A stretch of 64,000 nucleotides of DNA from Tetmemena sp. SeJ-2015 (GCA_027382625.1 JAJKFJ010020851.1:62001-126000), one strand, 5' to 3'; shown: positions 1-12,360, counted from the first letter of the stretch. Numbers and translations are program-made. Notes: a model not told the origin generated them from the sequence alone.

Positions 1-545
1 AGAAGACGGAGAGGACTTAAACAAGCATCCATCTAGGTTTATTCCCACTATACAAGATATTGCTACATCTATTAACTCAATTAATTGGTTTTATCTTAAG
101 ACAATAGCAATCTGAACAAGGAAAATAAAATGTAATCTAAAAGTATTTGCTACAATTATTTATATTAAAATAGAAAAGCCTCTATTGCTTTAAATATGCA
201 TAAAGTTAAATGGTAGTAGCAAGTACTTGATAAGAGTGAGGACCCTAAAATAGAAGGTAAGAAAAGCAACATCATCATTAGAAGACTAGGATGCCCTGAG
301 AGATTTGCACAGTTTCAAATGCCGAGATGGGAAACTACTCGGCTTATATTGGAAGGATTGGTATTTGGACAAAGCAATAATTACGGCAGCTATGAGCTAG
401 AGTTATTCCCAGGACTAATCTATTGAAAGCTAAAGCCTAAGATCATACTTTTAGAATTTGTTTCAAGTAAGGCAGATTTAAGCGAAGCAAAGCAAAGATA
501 TAAGACATTTGAGAATAATTATTCAGTACTAATTCAATATTAGTA
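1..545 (+). CDS. tbp: TATA-binding protein (TBP) core domain, 5' end outside window
   Basis: TBP binds the TATA box through two imperfect repeats and nucleates RNA polymerase pre-initiation complexes in the nucleus. The first repeat shows PTIQDIATSIN, then LKTIAI and VFATIIYIKIEKP, matching the family pattern PTLQNIVSTVN, LKTIAL and RFAAVIMRIREP. The second repeat is clear: LEGLVFGQ, then GSYELELFPGLIY, KPKIILLEFVSS, EAKQRYKTFENNY. The family has LIYR where this copy has LIY followed by in-frame TGA, read here as Trp. The stretch before the second-repeat LEGL is about five residues shorter than usual. The frame changes between IEKPLLL (about 185) and SEDPKIEGKK (from 235), near a TAA at 191-193 and a TGA at 228-230. 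The copy is divergent and could be a TBP-related factor or a decaying gene. The family call is firm. Confidence 0.85.
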
Positions 546-568
546 AGTATAGAAAATGGCGAATATAG
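543..568 (+). other. Candidate 26-nt intron after the TBP core
   Basis: The sequence begins GTAAGTATAG and ends AATATAG. Removing it joins the last TBP codons to a downstream reading without breaking frame. The length agrees with other candidate introns in this window. Confidence 0.45.
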
Positions 569-1614
569 TGCTAATAATATGCTATACTATGTTAGTTATT
601 GAAGTATATTAACTGCTATTGATTGTTGGAGTTATTTTAATGTTAGACCAGGTAATCCATTTATCAGAAGGCGCTCTTTAGGAGAGACTTCATTAAGAGG
701 ATGCATCTGAACTATTCTTAAGAAGAGAAAGAGTCTTACTATGGACAGAAAATTTGAATATTATATGTTAAAAGTGGCGGAAAACATTTTTGACATTCTG
801 GAGAGTGATAACATTCACAGAGTCTTAGATTAATGATACTCGATGGCACCTAAGGCAGAGATCTCAGTCATCTAGTGCTGCTCCTACAGCTGGTCGCTCT
901 CCCAGCAGTCTGAGCAAGAGCCAGAGAAGGCAGACCACTACTTAAAAAAGAGAATGTAAGAAGAGAGGTGAAGGCCTTCTCCCCGTTTCAAATCGAGTGG
1001 CAACGCCCCGACCTAGCCCTAGGGAGAACAGTTTACTAGAACTGGACTCAGCGTAAGTTACTTCAGAGGAGCCACAGTCAGAGATGAACTTGAGAATTCA
1101 TCAGTATTGACAGAGTGAATAAGGAAGGATAGATCAATATGAATGCTGGCAGATGGTTTGCTTAATAGATAGCATATTAAAGTTAGGAAAGCCTGTTGGT
1201 TTAGCATCAATGAATGGACTAGTAATGATTACCATTATAAAGAAAAATTATCAGGTGGATATAGTAAAGTAAATAGATGTATCATTTAATTACTAATGTA
1301 TAGAAGTAGGGTTAGAGCTAATGAATAAATTATGAGATAAATTAGATATACTTGATTTAAATAAGTCTTTAAGAGGCCTTATGAGTAATAATTAGCAAGA
1401 CATTGAAGGTTGTACATATTATTGAAAGTCTGGATGGTGTTTTTTGAACTGGTATAAATAGGAATTTACTTTAACTATGAATCATTTAGCTGAAGATAGT
1501 TGTTTAAAGATGGGGTTTAAGGCATTTTTAATTGCAGGGGATCTATCCTTTATCTTCTTTAAGCACTCTTTTCTTAATTTTAGTGCTTGGTCTCTTGCTA
1601 ATGGTTATATTTGA
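569..1614 (+). CDS. Probable C-terminal continuation of the TBP gene
   Basis: After the 26-nt intron, one frame reads DCWSYFNVRPGNPFIRRRS, MDRKFEYYMLKVAENIFDI, LESDNIHRVLDQWYSM and, later, TGLSVSYFRGATVRDELE. A second candidate intron lies near 1260-1300. Beyond it a reading ends LAEDSCLKMGFKAFLIAGDL and GYI, followed by TGA at 1612-1614, a possible stop. No domain was recognised. It may be part of the TBP protein or a separate gene. Support is open frame and codon pattern only. Confidence 0.4.
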
Positions 1615-1624
1615 GGTAAGTAAA

Positions 1625-3760
1625 TTGGTTCAATTTGGTTTGACATTTTAAGCAATATTGACTGAAGTATGTAGATTTATCTACTATTCCTTTATTGATA
1701 TAATCTATCTCTTCCGCTAGATCTGCTTGTAGGCTACTTAATGTTTTTGTAAGTTTGTCTAGTCTTTCAACTACTAATCGCTCGACAACTCTATTCTCTG
1801 CACTTCTATAAGCTATTTTTTCTTTAAGTAATTCTTATATGCTAGCTTCTTCTTCCTTCATGAGAATTATTGCCTCTTCCATATTATTTAGCATATAAAT
1901 ATTATATTGTTGATTCGTTGGTGGGTGTATTTGAACTAAGTTATTTAGAGTGGTTATTTATGCTGATACAGCATTACTGCTAGCCAGTGTATTCCCAACA
2001 TTCTAGGCTTGCTCGTATAAGGAATCAAAAGACTTTGGAAAAGTAGAGAGAAAAGATGACTGAGGTAGTGCCACCAACGATTAAGGGTTAGTAAGTAAGG
2101 GTTGAAAGCTGGCCGTCAAGGATTTGGCAAATGTTAGTCGTATTATGGGAGAGAATTTAATATTTATAATGTCGTAAAAGTAGTAGTTTGAGAATGCTGA
2201 GAAAGTTTAAAAGATGTGGCTCCGAAGAAGAATAGGTTGGAGAGTTTAGTGGAGAGAGAGATGGTCCTCGTCGCCTTCATCGCGGTCGTTGTCGTCCTCA
2301 TTGTAGTTTTCACTGTCGCGGTGATTGTAGTCAGAATGATGGAGAAGGTTGTGTTTTAGATGATATTAGTGTTCGAGAAGCTATAATTTGGAACAGAGTT
2401 TCTAAAAATATTTGAGAAAGAGTTGAGTTAAAAAGAGTGAATTGGAATTGTTTTGTGGTGATTAAAGTTGTCGAAGGAATATTGGTAGTTATTGAAAGTA
2501 TGGTTCAGATAAGGTTAGATTGGATTTATTCTTTTATTGCTTATGAAGTTTCCTTTTCTGGTAATATTTTTACATTAATTTGTTTCCTAATTTTGCTAGC
2601 GCTTGTTCATCTTCAGTAAATTCTTAACTAACTGTTTCACAATCTGATTTAATATCTGTAGCGTATCATACTGTGTTTGTAATATTTAGCTAATCCCTCA
2701 ACTAATTGCATAGGCATCTTTACTGCTCCAGTAGTATCCGAGGTTATTACTACTGACATTCTCTCTTTGCTATCAGCTGTAATCTCATCTTCTTTTACTT
2801 ATATTATGCTTATCAATGTTATTGGCATCTTCTTCTATATAGCACAGTAAAAGACTGTCTTCTATTTCCAGCACCACTGATAATCCTAGTAGTATTTCTT
2901 CATCTCTAGGTATGTGTCTGATCGCCTATATGAAGCCTAGATTTGATGTAGAATTTTAAACTTACTTAAAAAGGGCCTGATTCCTGAATTTTATTCTCCT
3001 GGTAGATTTATTTCTTTCTCTGTTAATTTAATTATCTTATTTCTTTAGATTTGGTACGCCTATTGCTTTTAGCTCTTTATCAGTCCTAGATCTTTAATTT
3101 GAAGCATCTTATACTTTCCTCTTCCTTCTCTGTCCGTAAACTTTTAAGTCTCAGTTGTATTTAGGATTTAATTGTTATAAAGTAGTATTTTTTTAATAAG
3201 GGTAAATGTTTCTTTTTTAAAAAAAACAAAAAACATAACAATTATTACTTTTAAAGAACTTAGGGAGGTTTGAATGGCTCTGTGGACGCCTCGATTGCCA
3301 CATTTTTGGATAAAGAAATATGTATTCGAGCTATACGGGTTCCTTCTTGCAAGAGAGATGTTGTTGAGAAACCTCAGGATATTAGTGATTGAATGTTTGA
3401 AGGCGTGTAAATTGCTATATTGATTAAGTGTTAAATCTATGAATTCAGTTTTTAAATTTAAATTAAGAGTATTAAAAAGGTTCAACTTTTTTGCATTTTA
3501 CTTACATAAATTTGCAACTTACCTCTGACCCATTCATCCTTTCAACTGCATGACCCTTTTAGATATTTTTCCATGCTATCTCGCGAACATAGACTCGAGA
3601 TGCTCCTCTTGTACAGACAGTCATGAAAGATTGGCTGATCTTGGGTCTTCCATTAGCGATTTAGAAATAGCCTCCAAGATTCGGGATGGGATTAAAGAGT
3701 CATAATCTCTAGACGGGAAGACAATCTTCTATCCTCTAGCTCTAAGTCGATAGTTTCACG
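1625..3760 (-). CDS. Multi-exon protein with acidic segment and C-terminal coiled coil
   Basis: The reading runs from about 3760 down. The first block contains NPIPNLGGYFQIANGRPKIS and AWKNIQKGHAVERMNGSE and ends at a GTAAGT donor (forward 3522). The next exon contains FLNNISLARRNPYSSNTYFF. Later blocks contain RDEEILLGLSVVLEIEDSLL and SKERMSVVITSDTTGAVKMP. The last block has the acidic run NEDDNDRDEGDED (about 2300) and then a long heptad-rich helix, for example KEEEASIQELLKEKIAYRSA and VVERLVVERLDKLTKTLSSL. Exon borders are uncertain and one frame change near 2830 is unexplained. The family was not recognised. It converges with the TBP gene. Confidence 0.5.
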
Positions 3761-3966
3761 CATTAAAATAAAATACAAAATTGTTTTACCATTATAGGCT
3801 GTTGTGAACAGGAAGTTTTGTACTTAGACAATTAAAATATCTATTATTCTTAATTAAACGGGAACTCTGGTAAAAAAAGGATTATTAATTAATATGATAC
3901 CGCTCTGTCATTATTTAAAATATCTTAATAGCACTTTCTTATTACATAGCTGCTTATAAACACTAT

Positions 3967-4800
3967 ATGGAAAGTGAAAAACAGCATCAAGAGAATAAAC
4001 ACACTCTTTGATTAAGCCTAGAATAGAATGAAGAAGTTTTAAATGATTCCAGCCCAGAATTATAAGAGCCTTTTCTCTCTGGAGAAGACGCCATCCAAGA
4101 GGAAGGAAATCTCTTTATGATGTCGCAAAGCTTCCTCATTTTATTGATTAGGCGAAGTTTATACCCCCAAGTATGAAATTTGATATCGAAGAAGTCCATA
4201 AGATGGAGGTCTTCGCTCCTCTACCTGGTCAATCATATGTCTCAAGATCTCTAAGCAAATTTATTCTCACCGACAAACAAAGGAAACATCAAAATCTATG
4301 AGGCTGGGAAGCGTAGCTGAATTGAAGCTCGGGGAGGACCTATAGAATGGTCTAATTGATCATCTTAATATAGCTGCCAGAAACTGCTAATTCTGTGGTT
4401 ACAAAGACTATAGCTCAATAGCACTAAAGATAACAAGGGGACTTTGGTCACCAAGCTCAAATGAACTCTCATCTGATTCTCTACGGCAGTCATGTTCCTT
4501 AAGAGCGATGACCGACTAAAATTCATGGAGTGAATTCATAATCGAAAGATAAGGGACTTATAGATTTCTTAAAACAGTTAAAGCAACTTAGTCATATAAT
4601 AAAGCGTATAGAATATTTCGGATTTTTTACGAATTAAACTTGAGCTATAAAGTTTCACTTCTTGTCAATGCAAGGCTCTTCGTGGAGTCCTTGCAGTTCT
4701 AAAATCACGAAATAATTTATGTAAATCCTGAGCTCATAAATTACTCTATGAGCTTGCTTACTATCAAGCCTGACTTGGTAATTTCGATATGATCAGCGAG
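3967..4800 (+). CDS. Protein of unknown family, with a Cys-x-x-Cys motif
   Basis: An ATG at 3967 opens MESEKQHQENKHT. The best-supported part, about 4290-4800, is one frame: MRLGSVAELKLGEDLQNGLI, NIAARNCQFCGYKDY, then NLSYKVSLLVNARLFVESL and IIYVNPELINYSMSLLTIKP. CQFC is a possible half zinc site, but no partner pair is visible. Between 3990 and 4290 three frames compete, and linking start to end needs several frame changes, each near an in-frame TGA. The function is unknown. Confidence 0.45.
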
Positions 4801-5059
4801 CTTTATTTTTAATAATGAGGCTTATCAATTTAGCAGCAGTTATTTAAATCTGGTAAACCTTGAATAAAACAACCCAGGCACTATTAAAATGTAAAGCTAG
4901 TTTATCTTGAAGAAAAAGGTAGATTTGTAGAGAGTGAGACTTATGCCAAACAGACTCATAGAATTAAATCAACCTTATATTAAAATACTGAAGATAGACC
5001 GAGGACTCGTTTAAGTCGGAGTTGTTCCTGTGGAACTCTTAGAGAACCATTTTTCTATT

Positions 5060-5470
5060 ACAGCACAAATCTAAAGCTCAAGCCTCTCCAAGCTTCGTAA
5101 TTTTCCCCATTTATAAATTGGATTATATAAACTAAAGTGATTTTTGCAAATTTCTAATATGCTTATCTGAAGACCATACTTTGTACAATATGAAGGAAGG
5201 AGCTTGAATTGGTTTAGAAAAAATGCGCTGGGGATAGCAGACATAATTTTAAGTAAGCCTAAAGAGAATAATTGGCCTTTTATTAAAAAAAATGCTTGGA
5301 TGAGTATATAAAACTTTTGGAGACTATGCTTCTTAAGCCCAAATAAGGAATTAAGTTTAATAAAAGCCAAGGATTCGCCAGATAATTTTCTATTACAAAT
5401 TCTAAACTGAAAGAGGCACTTTGATATGTAGAAGCAGTCCTTCATATTATTTCAACATTTATCTGCAATA
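5060..5470 (+). CDS. Hypothetical coding block rich in Trp and Phe
   Basis: One forward frame runs about 130 codons: RPYFVQYEGRSLNWFRKNAL, GIADIILSKPKENNWPFIKK, NAWMSIQNFWRLC, then LIKAKDSPDNFLLQILNW. The opposite strand has a 124-codon frame with no standard stop over the same bases. The forward reading has the more typical composition and the opposite one was taken as its shadow. No family was recognised. It may belong with the flanking plus-strand blocks. Confidence 0.4.
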
Positions 5471-5640
5471 AATTTAGGGCAATATAGAGGTCAACTTACT
5501 TTCCCTTTATATATTTATTTTTAATAAATACATCACGTATACAGAGACTGTGACAATATTTTAAACTTCGCTAGGGGTAATAAAAAAATACTTTAAGGCC
5601 CTTGCTTATTTTAGGAAAATTTAACATCTAACTTATAGAG

Positions 5641-6115
5641 ATGGAAAGAAATTCGAAAGCTTGATTTAGGGCTTTAATCTTCGACGAAAAACAGGCTAGT
5701 ATATATTAAGTCACTCTGAAAGAACTCTTAAATTTATTGGAAGGCAAAAATTTCTTTGATATTTTTGAAAACACTACTGTTATTGTGGATAAGTATGACT
5801 GGATTTTGTTAGGGGGAATCTTAATTAAATGGCAAAAATAAATTAGGGGCCTTAGAAGTTAAAAAAAAAACTTATCGCCTTCACATGTTCTTCACTTACA
5901 AATAAAGAGAAGTAGATTCTAGAAAAAGTGTTCAGACAACTTAAATTGTGTACTCGGCTATTCATGAGGTAATTTGTGACAAGAAGTATGGTCGAGGACT
6001 TGCTCGTCAGTATAACAATTTGTGATTACCTTAAAAATTTGAGGAAGTGTTAAATGAACAGACTTTGAAAAGCCAGTCATCATAGTCGGCCCTACACCAT
6101 CGAGAGTCATCTAAA
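5641..6115 (+). CDS. Hypothetical protein starting MERNSKAW
   Basis: An ATG at 5641 opens MERNSKAWFRALIFDEKQAS (W from TGA), followed by VTLKELLNLLEGKNFFDIFE and NTTVIVDKYDWILLGGILI. The frame changes by one base near 5830-5870, next to AAA-TAA and a run of ten A. It then continues TYRLHMFFTYKQREVDSRKS, IVYSAIHEVICDKKYGRGLA and NLWLPQKFEEVLNEQ. The A-run makes an assembly indel the simplest cause. No family was recognised. Confidence 0.55.
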
Positions 6116-6149
6116 ATTAATTATTATTAGTTGAATTAAGTACCCCACC

Positions 6150-6551
6150 AGGGTATATATATAAAAGGCTTTTATATCACCTACTAAAATACGCTCATAA
6201 TTAGCTTGACCGGTTCCTGATGCTGCATGTTAACCCATGACGGAATCATCTAAAAAATAAGCAAGCTCTTTCTTTTTCAGGTAAATGTATAAGGGTCAAT
6301 AGAGTATAATCCAAATTTGAGGGTAAATTTGCCTAAAAACCAGAACTGAAGATACGGGGTTTGCATACTTACTGAGAATCAAGGCGTGGAACCGATTTAA
6401 CAAACTTCTTCTGAAATAGAAGATCTTGGTGATTGTTTGCGATATTTTCCACAAAGATTACTAGAATAGATTGTTGTAATAATAACACAATAAGGGTTCT
6501 TGGAACTTCCTTATCATGTCCTAGGGATCTCTTCTGACAATCAAATAGCAT
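6150..6551 (-). CDS. Small spliced hypothetical gene
   Basis: Reading down from 6551, the first exon is MLFDCQKRSLGHDKEVPRTL through KKFVKSVPRLDS and ends at a GTAAGTATG donor. A 27-nt intron (6346-6372) ending CTTCAG keeps frame into NLDYTLLTLIHLPEKERACL and FFRWFRHGLTCSIRNR, with TGA as Trp. The far end is unclear. No domain was recognised. It converges with the plus-strand block before it. Confidence 0.45.
6346..6372 (-). other. Candidate 27-nt intron
   Basis: On the minus strand the segment begins GTAAGTATGC and ends TATCTTCAG. Its removal joins two readings in the same frame. Confidence 0.45.
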
Positions 6552-8337
6552 GTTAATTTAAAAGAGGAGCAAAGATAAAAAAGTAAATTAAAATTTTAGC
6601 AATATAATTAATAATCAAATTTCAAATTCCAGCCTTTAATCCTCTTTTTATTTTTCACTTTTATTTCTCTCCTTAAAGTAAATTGAAGGAATCGGTAACT
6701 TAATTCGCAACTGTATCAATAGGCTCACCTTGTACTGGATCTGCTGTTTTGAGAGAAGGAACTGGATAAAAATTATATCTTATGTGTGTTTAAATCTCAT
6801 CATCTAAGGAGGAGGGTAATAAACTAAACTTCAATTTATAACCTGCTTTCTATAAAACAAATAAATTAGAATAGCTAAGCTTCCTCTACCAACTTGCAAC
6901 AGACAAATACTTGGGTGTACGTAAGAGCCTCTTATAATGACAACTATGATTACTAAAATGTAGCTTATTGAGCTTCTAATTCAGACTGCGTTAGTAAAGT
7001 ACGGGAGAGATGCAACAGCAGATGGGGGATAACTAGTGCTTGGGAGCAATACCTATCTAGCTGTGTCTTCTTCAGCCTTTAGCATTTGCATGAAGGAAGT
7101 CAGAGTCTGGACTCCTATGAGAACTGTAGCTGTAAATTTAAATTGCCTCTTTGCCATTATGACTAGGACTTGCTATACTTCAAGTACAGGGACTTATCGT
7201 GGTGCCTAGCTATGAATCTGTGGGCCTACTGGAAGATAGAGAAGGACATATATAATCTTAAAAGCTTTAAGATAAATCACTCTACAAGTGGGGTTAAATT
7301 AAATCCAACTCACAAATACGAACGACAACAAGGTAACCAACAACTCAGATACAGGCTTCAGAATATGTGGATACCTCACTAGTATAATTAATATACATAT
7401 TTTACCTCTATTTCACTTAGGGATATTCTTGTGCAACAGAGAATGAGTATCATCGAACTTTATATAATTTCTTTAGCTAGTGAAAGTGAAGTCATAAGGA
7501 GTTTACAGTAAAATGGAAACGAAAACAGCTGAGTCATTGCAATTTAGTCAAGTGATGCTCTAGTCTTTAAATTCTGGGCTTATCCATCTTATACTGGCAC
7601 CATAAATGACAGAAATACGCCTGGCACTGGCATCAGCAGCAATCATTAAACTAAAATTAACTTTATACAAATAATTCTTTGCCTTACAAAATTCACTCTC
7701 TCCGTTTTACTTTATAAATATATGCTTGTTTGCAGAGTTTCTAAACTGCGGCGATTACGATCCAGTCTATCCTACTTAGGCTGACGTAGATGGAGACTCT
7801 ACTTTAACACTTGGAGTCCTTATAGTTTAATATTATTTTTCCCAATGGGTTCAAACAGGGTTGGCAGATTCTGCTATCTTGAAATTTGCAACTTGAATAA
7901 ACTCTATAAATAATTTGAGTAAATTAAGTTTTAATGATTTATTTTGGCTCCTTCTATCTCGAAATAATAGTATAGTCAAGCAGAAGACATCAGTCACGGT
8001 TAAAAGCAAGCGATGCCATTTTTCCTTCTACTATAAAATTTAACTCTAAATATTGAATTTTTCAATAATATAAATTGAAAACAGTTTACATAGCTAAGCA
8101 ACTAGATATACTACAACAAAGAATACTACAGTTAGTTTACTTAGGACTCAAATACTCTAGGGGCAAATTAGATATAGAGATTTTATTTAATAAATATCCA
8201 GATTGGAACTAATCTGCTCAAAGAATACATCAAAGAACTTAGGGTTTACTCAAATTTCTACTCCTATTTTGATATTGATAGTCTCGGATAAACCTTTAAC
8301 TTATAAAGTAATCTAAAATATGTATAGGCTAGGTTAA

Positions 8338-8532
8338 ATGATCTCAAAAAATTATAGGAGTCCAAACTCCAGGCCTCTAGACTATCCCTTTCTGAAAGAG
8401 TATAATAGAATGACTGGCTCCTCCTCTACTAATTTCAAATTGAGAAGTTTAACAAATTATCCTTGTTCAATAGTTTCCTTCTCTGGATTTACCTGCCTGA
8501 CTTCAAGTACAGCAAGTAGATGCAGTTTGTAA
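8338..8532 (+). CDS. Possible small Ser-rich ORF
   Basis: An ATG at 8338 opens 64 codons with no TAA, TAG or TGA: MISKNYRSPNSRPLDYPFLK, EYNRMTGSSSTNFKLRSL. It ends at TAA, which elsewhere reads as Gln. Frames this long are expected by chance in the window, so support is weak. Confidence 0.25.
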   Translation: MISKNYRSPNSRPLDYPFLKEYNRMTGSSSTNFKLRSLTNYPCSIVSFSGFTCLTSSTASRCSL

Positions 8533-8710
8533 CTACGATACGATTAGTATACTAGAGAGAGCTGCTGACCAACTCTTATTTTGCCTAAATGGAAATTAAA
8601 TTTTATTAATTTTAGATTTGCATGTTTAGTTTAAATAAAAAGGTTTATCATGATGGAATAGTTTGCAGGAGTAAGTTATAGAAGGTTAATCATAATTTTT
8701 AGACGACCAT

Positions 8711-8980
8711 ATGAGTTTGACTGAGGTTTTAACCTCTGATGAAGTGAAAATAGCTCAGCACTACGACATGGACAGTAGGGATATCTAGAGAGCAATTTTC
8801 TGGTAGTCTCACAAGCTTGATCTTACATCAGAGGTCGTTGAATCTTCCAACACCTCTTACTTCTCATTCACTTCTGATAAGCAAGACTCAGTAGTAACTG
8901 GCTCATCCTCAGATCAAGTGACTGTCTGAGGAACCACTGGCTTGCAAGTGTTCAATAACCTCTACTTAGGCCAACAATGC
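8711..8980 (+). CDS. Hypothetical acidic protein MSLTEVLTSDEV
   Basis: An ATG at 8711 opens a reading of about 90 codons: MSLTEVLTSDEVKIAQHYDM, SRDIQRAIFWQSHKLDLTSE, VVESSNTSYFSFTSDK, then VTGSSSDQVTVWGTTGLQVF, with one TGA as Trp. Codons begin mostly with G or A. No family was recognised and the 3' border is uncertain. Confidence 0.5.
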
Positions 8981-9485
8981 TAAATATTTATATTTCTAGT
9001 ATTTTAGGTTTTATATTTAAATTGCAGTAGTGAGCGGAGTGGTTAACTCTAATTATCTAAGGTAAAGCAGGGCGAAATATGGCACAGTACAGCTCAGCTC
9101 ATCTTTTACATCCTGTAGTAGTTATACTCTTCTTTGCTTCTCGCTTCATTATTCAAATTTTAAGTGTAAAAACTTAATACCGAATTATTTTAGAGAGGAA
9201 AATATACGTTAGAGATTTTGTGGTGATGTAGGACTTCCCCTTTCTCAACTAACTTCTGCTAGTTGCCTTGTAAGTAAATCTAAGTGAATTAATCCCTTTT
9301 AGTATTTCTTAGAGACTAGCGCAAAATGTAGTAATCTACAACATGCTCAATAGGAGGAACATAACTTGGCTCAATGAAACTATCATTCAGTTCTAGCCTT
9401 ATTCTCCTTACTTGCAAAATAAGTTATAACTTGTCAGGGCACAAATCAGTAAAATAGTTAAATCTTCATCTTAATTTTTTGCAAA

Positions 9486-9860
9486 GCTTATCAATGAAGT
9501 TGGAACTATGATAAGCTGCATTCCTCAGATTAACTACTACCTATCAGGTTCTAATCAGTGGATGAAAATTTCAAGCGATACTACATTTTTAGAGAAAGAC
9601 TCTACATGTCATAATTTCAACCCTTCTTGACTATAACTCTTTGGGCAAAGATTCTAATCATTAGGACGAACCAGATAGCATTCGATATCTTTAAATCCGA
9701 TTACAAATTAATTATAGTGATCTTAACGTTTAATGCAAGAACGTTGAACTACATTGAGATTCAAGGAGTGTTCATGGAGCACTCAGTCACTTGGTCTACT
9801 GCAAATCAGTTCTTTATTGAGATGTGGACTACTTTCAAAAGTCAGTTCTCTCAACGATAA
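9486..9860 (+). CDS. Hypothetical coding block
   Basis: The first part reads KLINEVGTMISCIPQINYYL, SGSNQWMKISSDTTFLEKDS. After about 9627 another frame is open for 77 codons without any standard stop: IRTNQIAFDIFKSDYKL, ARTLNYIEIQGVFMEHSV, ANQFFIEMWTTFKSQFSQR. How the two join is not clear. No family was recognised. Confidence 0.35.
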
Positions 9861-9959
9861 GCAGAGGGATCAAGCAGGTACAGCAATCAATTAAATATCA
9901 TAATTATCTAGATTAAATCTATGGTGTTTTTATATCTTTACTAAAGGTGCTAGTGGCTC

Positions 9960-11700
9960 AGATGCGATTTATTAAGCAGGCAGGAACTCGAAAATCTATG
10001 GACCATGGACTATTTCGTACACTACTTTCACTTTAAATGGATAAATATGTATTGGTTGTCAGTCTTACGCAATTTTAATTGTTTTACGCCTACAACACCA
10101 CTTCCTCCTCATACCAAAAATTAAAATTTTTAAACTACAAAAGCATTCACATTCTTTGGTAAGAACGCTCTTTAAAAGTGTTTTTTGTTTATTAATTTAT
10201 AGCAACTAAAACTCGTGTCGAATTGCATTCGGGATAATCCTTTGGACTAAGCTCGAGTGTTAATCACTGATGTCTATGACTACGCTTCTCTCCCAAATGT
10301 CGCTTCAAGATTATCAATTTCAAAAAAAAACTTTTATAGCTTATACTCTTTGACATAATCTATATTCTTCTAAACTACAACTTAAGTGCACTCAAACTCA
10401 GAATATTTTTTATTTGGGAGGATGATTAGAAAAGCTTAATTAAATATTTTCAATATAATCACTGAATCATACTGATTTATTGTCTAGTGTTAAATCTACA
10501 ACACAAAAATCTAGCTCGTCGTATGCGACTTTGATATGCAGAGCGAAATAAATTTCAGGGGCTTGTGAAAAAATGAAATTTTAAAATGAATAATAAAATA
10601 TGGATCAGGGTGTAAGTGTGATGCATTTATAATACAAAGAGAGGTTTTAATTTCTATGAGTATCCTTTATTTCTCACTTTCAAATACATGCATAATCTTT
10701 TATTATATTTATTCTTTATATTTGTTCGCATTATAATTTTTTACATATTATTTATTTTTACCTTATCTATTATCTCTATTGACTGATTTGCTTGAAGTTT
10801 TTTATAAAAAATATTATGTTATTTATGAACTTATTCAATCTCATTTAACCAATATTTGCTCTGTTATATCATCTATTCCTCTTTCTCTGTTAAGATAGCA
10901 TTTTTTGAACTTTTATGCTTTACTTAGTTTTACTGGGATTAAATTTATTTAAAGACTTTCAAAGCCACTTGTGTTTATTGTTTTCATTTTAAAATGGATA
11001 TTTGAAGTTACTCTCATACTGAACCCATCGTTTTCATGCAACCTAACGAACTCAAATAGAAAGATTATAATGGAGAATGTTTTTTGCATCCAGTGATTAA
11101 TATGCTTACATAAGTATCAAGGAATATTACCATTATCTATTAGAGCAATAGCTGAAATCCTCATTTTTCGAAGGCTAGATTTTTTTCTGAGTTGACTATT
11201 TCTTAAAGGAGCACTCAAGTTGCCTTATTCTAAACCTTCAAATTATGCGACATCTATCATCTTTGACACAAGCAGGCCACTTTGTTTATCCTGACATCTT
11301 GTAAATCATTTTATAGTATTCTAAAAAGAATATACAATAGCATCCAAATTCTGAGCTCTCTTTGATGAAGAACAGATCATCTCTAATTATCTCTATCTTT
11401 GAAAATAAAAGACGCATAATAATTTCTTCTTGTTACAGTTTCCTCCTCAGAACACAAAAACTTTGAGGATTAAACGTTTGCTGATGATTCTTTTCATTTG
11501 GGACATCTTTTAGAATCCTACTTTCTATAATTTTGGTGCGCCTTGGTAAGAGATGGCTGCTTCTGCCATTGCCAAGTCACTTACGTAAACATCGACAAAG
11601 GTTTAACCAGAGGTTAATGAATTCTTTCTCTAGGGAAACTTCCATTAATTAAGCAGAGATGTTTATATGTAGGGTTTTATTTTTCTCCTCCTCATCCAGT
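9960..11700. other. AT-rich stretch with no convincing gene
   Basis: The composition is strongly A/T with many short homopolymers. No frame keeps a coding-like codon pattern for more than about 40 codons. No RNA gene or repeat was recognised. Confidence 0.3.
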
Positions 11701-11704
11701 TTGT

Positions 11705-12010
11705 TTAATTTGATATTCTGTCTCGCCCTCTTTTGCTCTGACTCATCTGAGCTATTGTGCCAACTTTAGCATCTCTTAGATTTCACTTTTGGAGACGAGG
11801 CTTCCTTAAAAGCAAGCTCTTCTTATGCTCACTAGCTGACGCCTCAAATCCTCCATCGAGTTGTGGAAGCCTTAGCCTTCTTAGTGAGCCTCTCTTAGTT
11901 CGAACACACAGAGCTGATTGAGTCTGTAAGCTCAAAGTTCTTGGCAACGGCAATCAAGAGCAGATGAAAATAATGGCAGAGGACTAGCAGACCTCCTCAA
12001 TTTACTGCTT
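11705..12010 (+). CDS. Hypothetical coding block
   Basis: One frame of about 100 codons reads FDILSRPLLLWLIWAIVPTL, SLADASNPPSSCGSLSLLSE, then LLVRTHRADWVCKLKVLGNG and NQEQMKIMAEDQQTSSIYCL. TGA is read as Trp three times. The first part is hydrophobic (possible signal or membrane segment). No family was recognised. Confidence 0.45.
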
Positions 12011-12271
12011 AAGCTTTTTTATAATAAAGTTTATATATTTTTTCATTATTGATCTCCAAAGCTTTTCTCAGCAGCGAGGTATGATGCACGCAGTAGTTCA
12101 AATCTTAAAATAGGAAGTACTCCAACTTGTATCACTTACAACTCTGTATAGAGTGCTCCCACTCAAAATCAGCAGGATTTTAAGATCTTGGAATTTTATG
12201 CTCTCTAGAATTATTTATTTATTGTTAACTATTTAATTTAAAGTCTATTTAACTTCCATTTGTTTAAGCCA

Positions 12272-12308
12272 TATTAATATTTAATATTTGATATTTAATA
12301 TTTAATTT
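12272..12308. repeat. Short tandem repeat of TTTAATA-like units
   Basis: Five near-identical 7-8 base units of the form ATTTAATA or ATTTGATA stand side by side in a non-coding A/T stretch. Confidence 0.7.
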
Positions 12309-12360
12309 GATTATAATATAAATTCTCAGCTTTAGTATAATTACAGTCTGAATCACAAAG

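Noticed and set aside
5071..5445. Minus-strand 124-codon frame without standard stops
   Set aside because: The plus-strand frame over the same bases has more typical amino-acid and codon composition. Frames of this size are expected by chance when searching 64 kb on six frames.
5641..5770. A chain of +1 shifts at three TGA/TGA/TGA codons in the MERNSKAW gene
   Set aside because: Reading the first TGA as Trp gives a single frame with strong coding pattern, so shifts are not needed.
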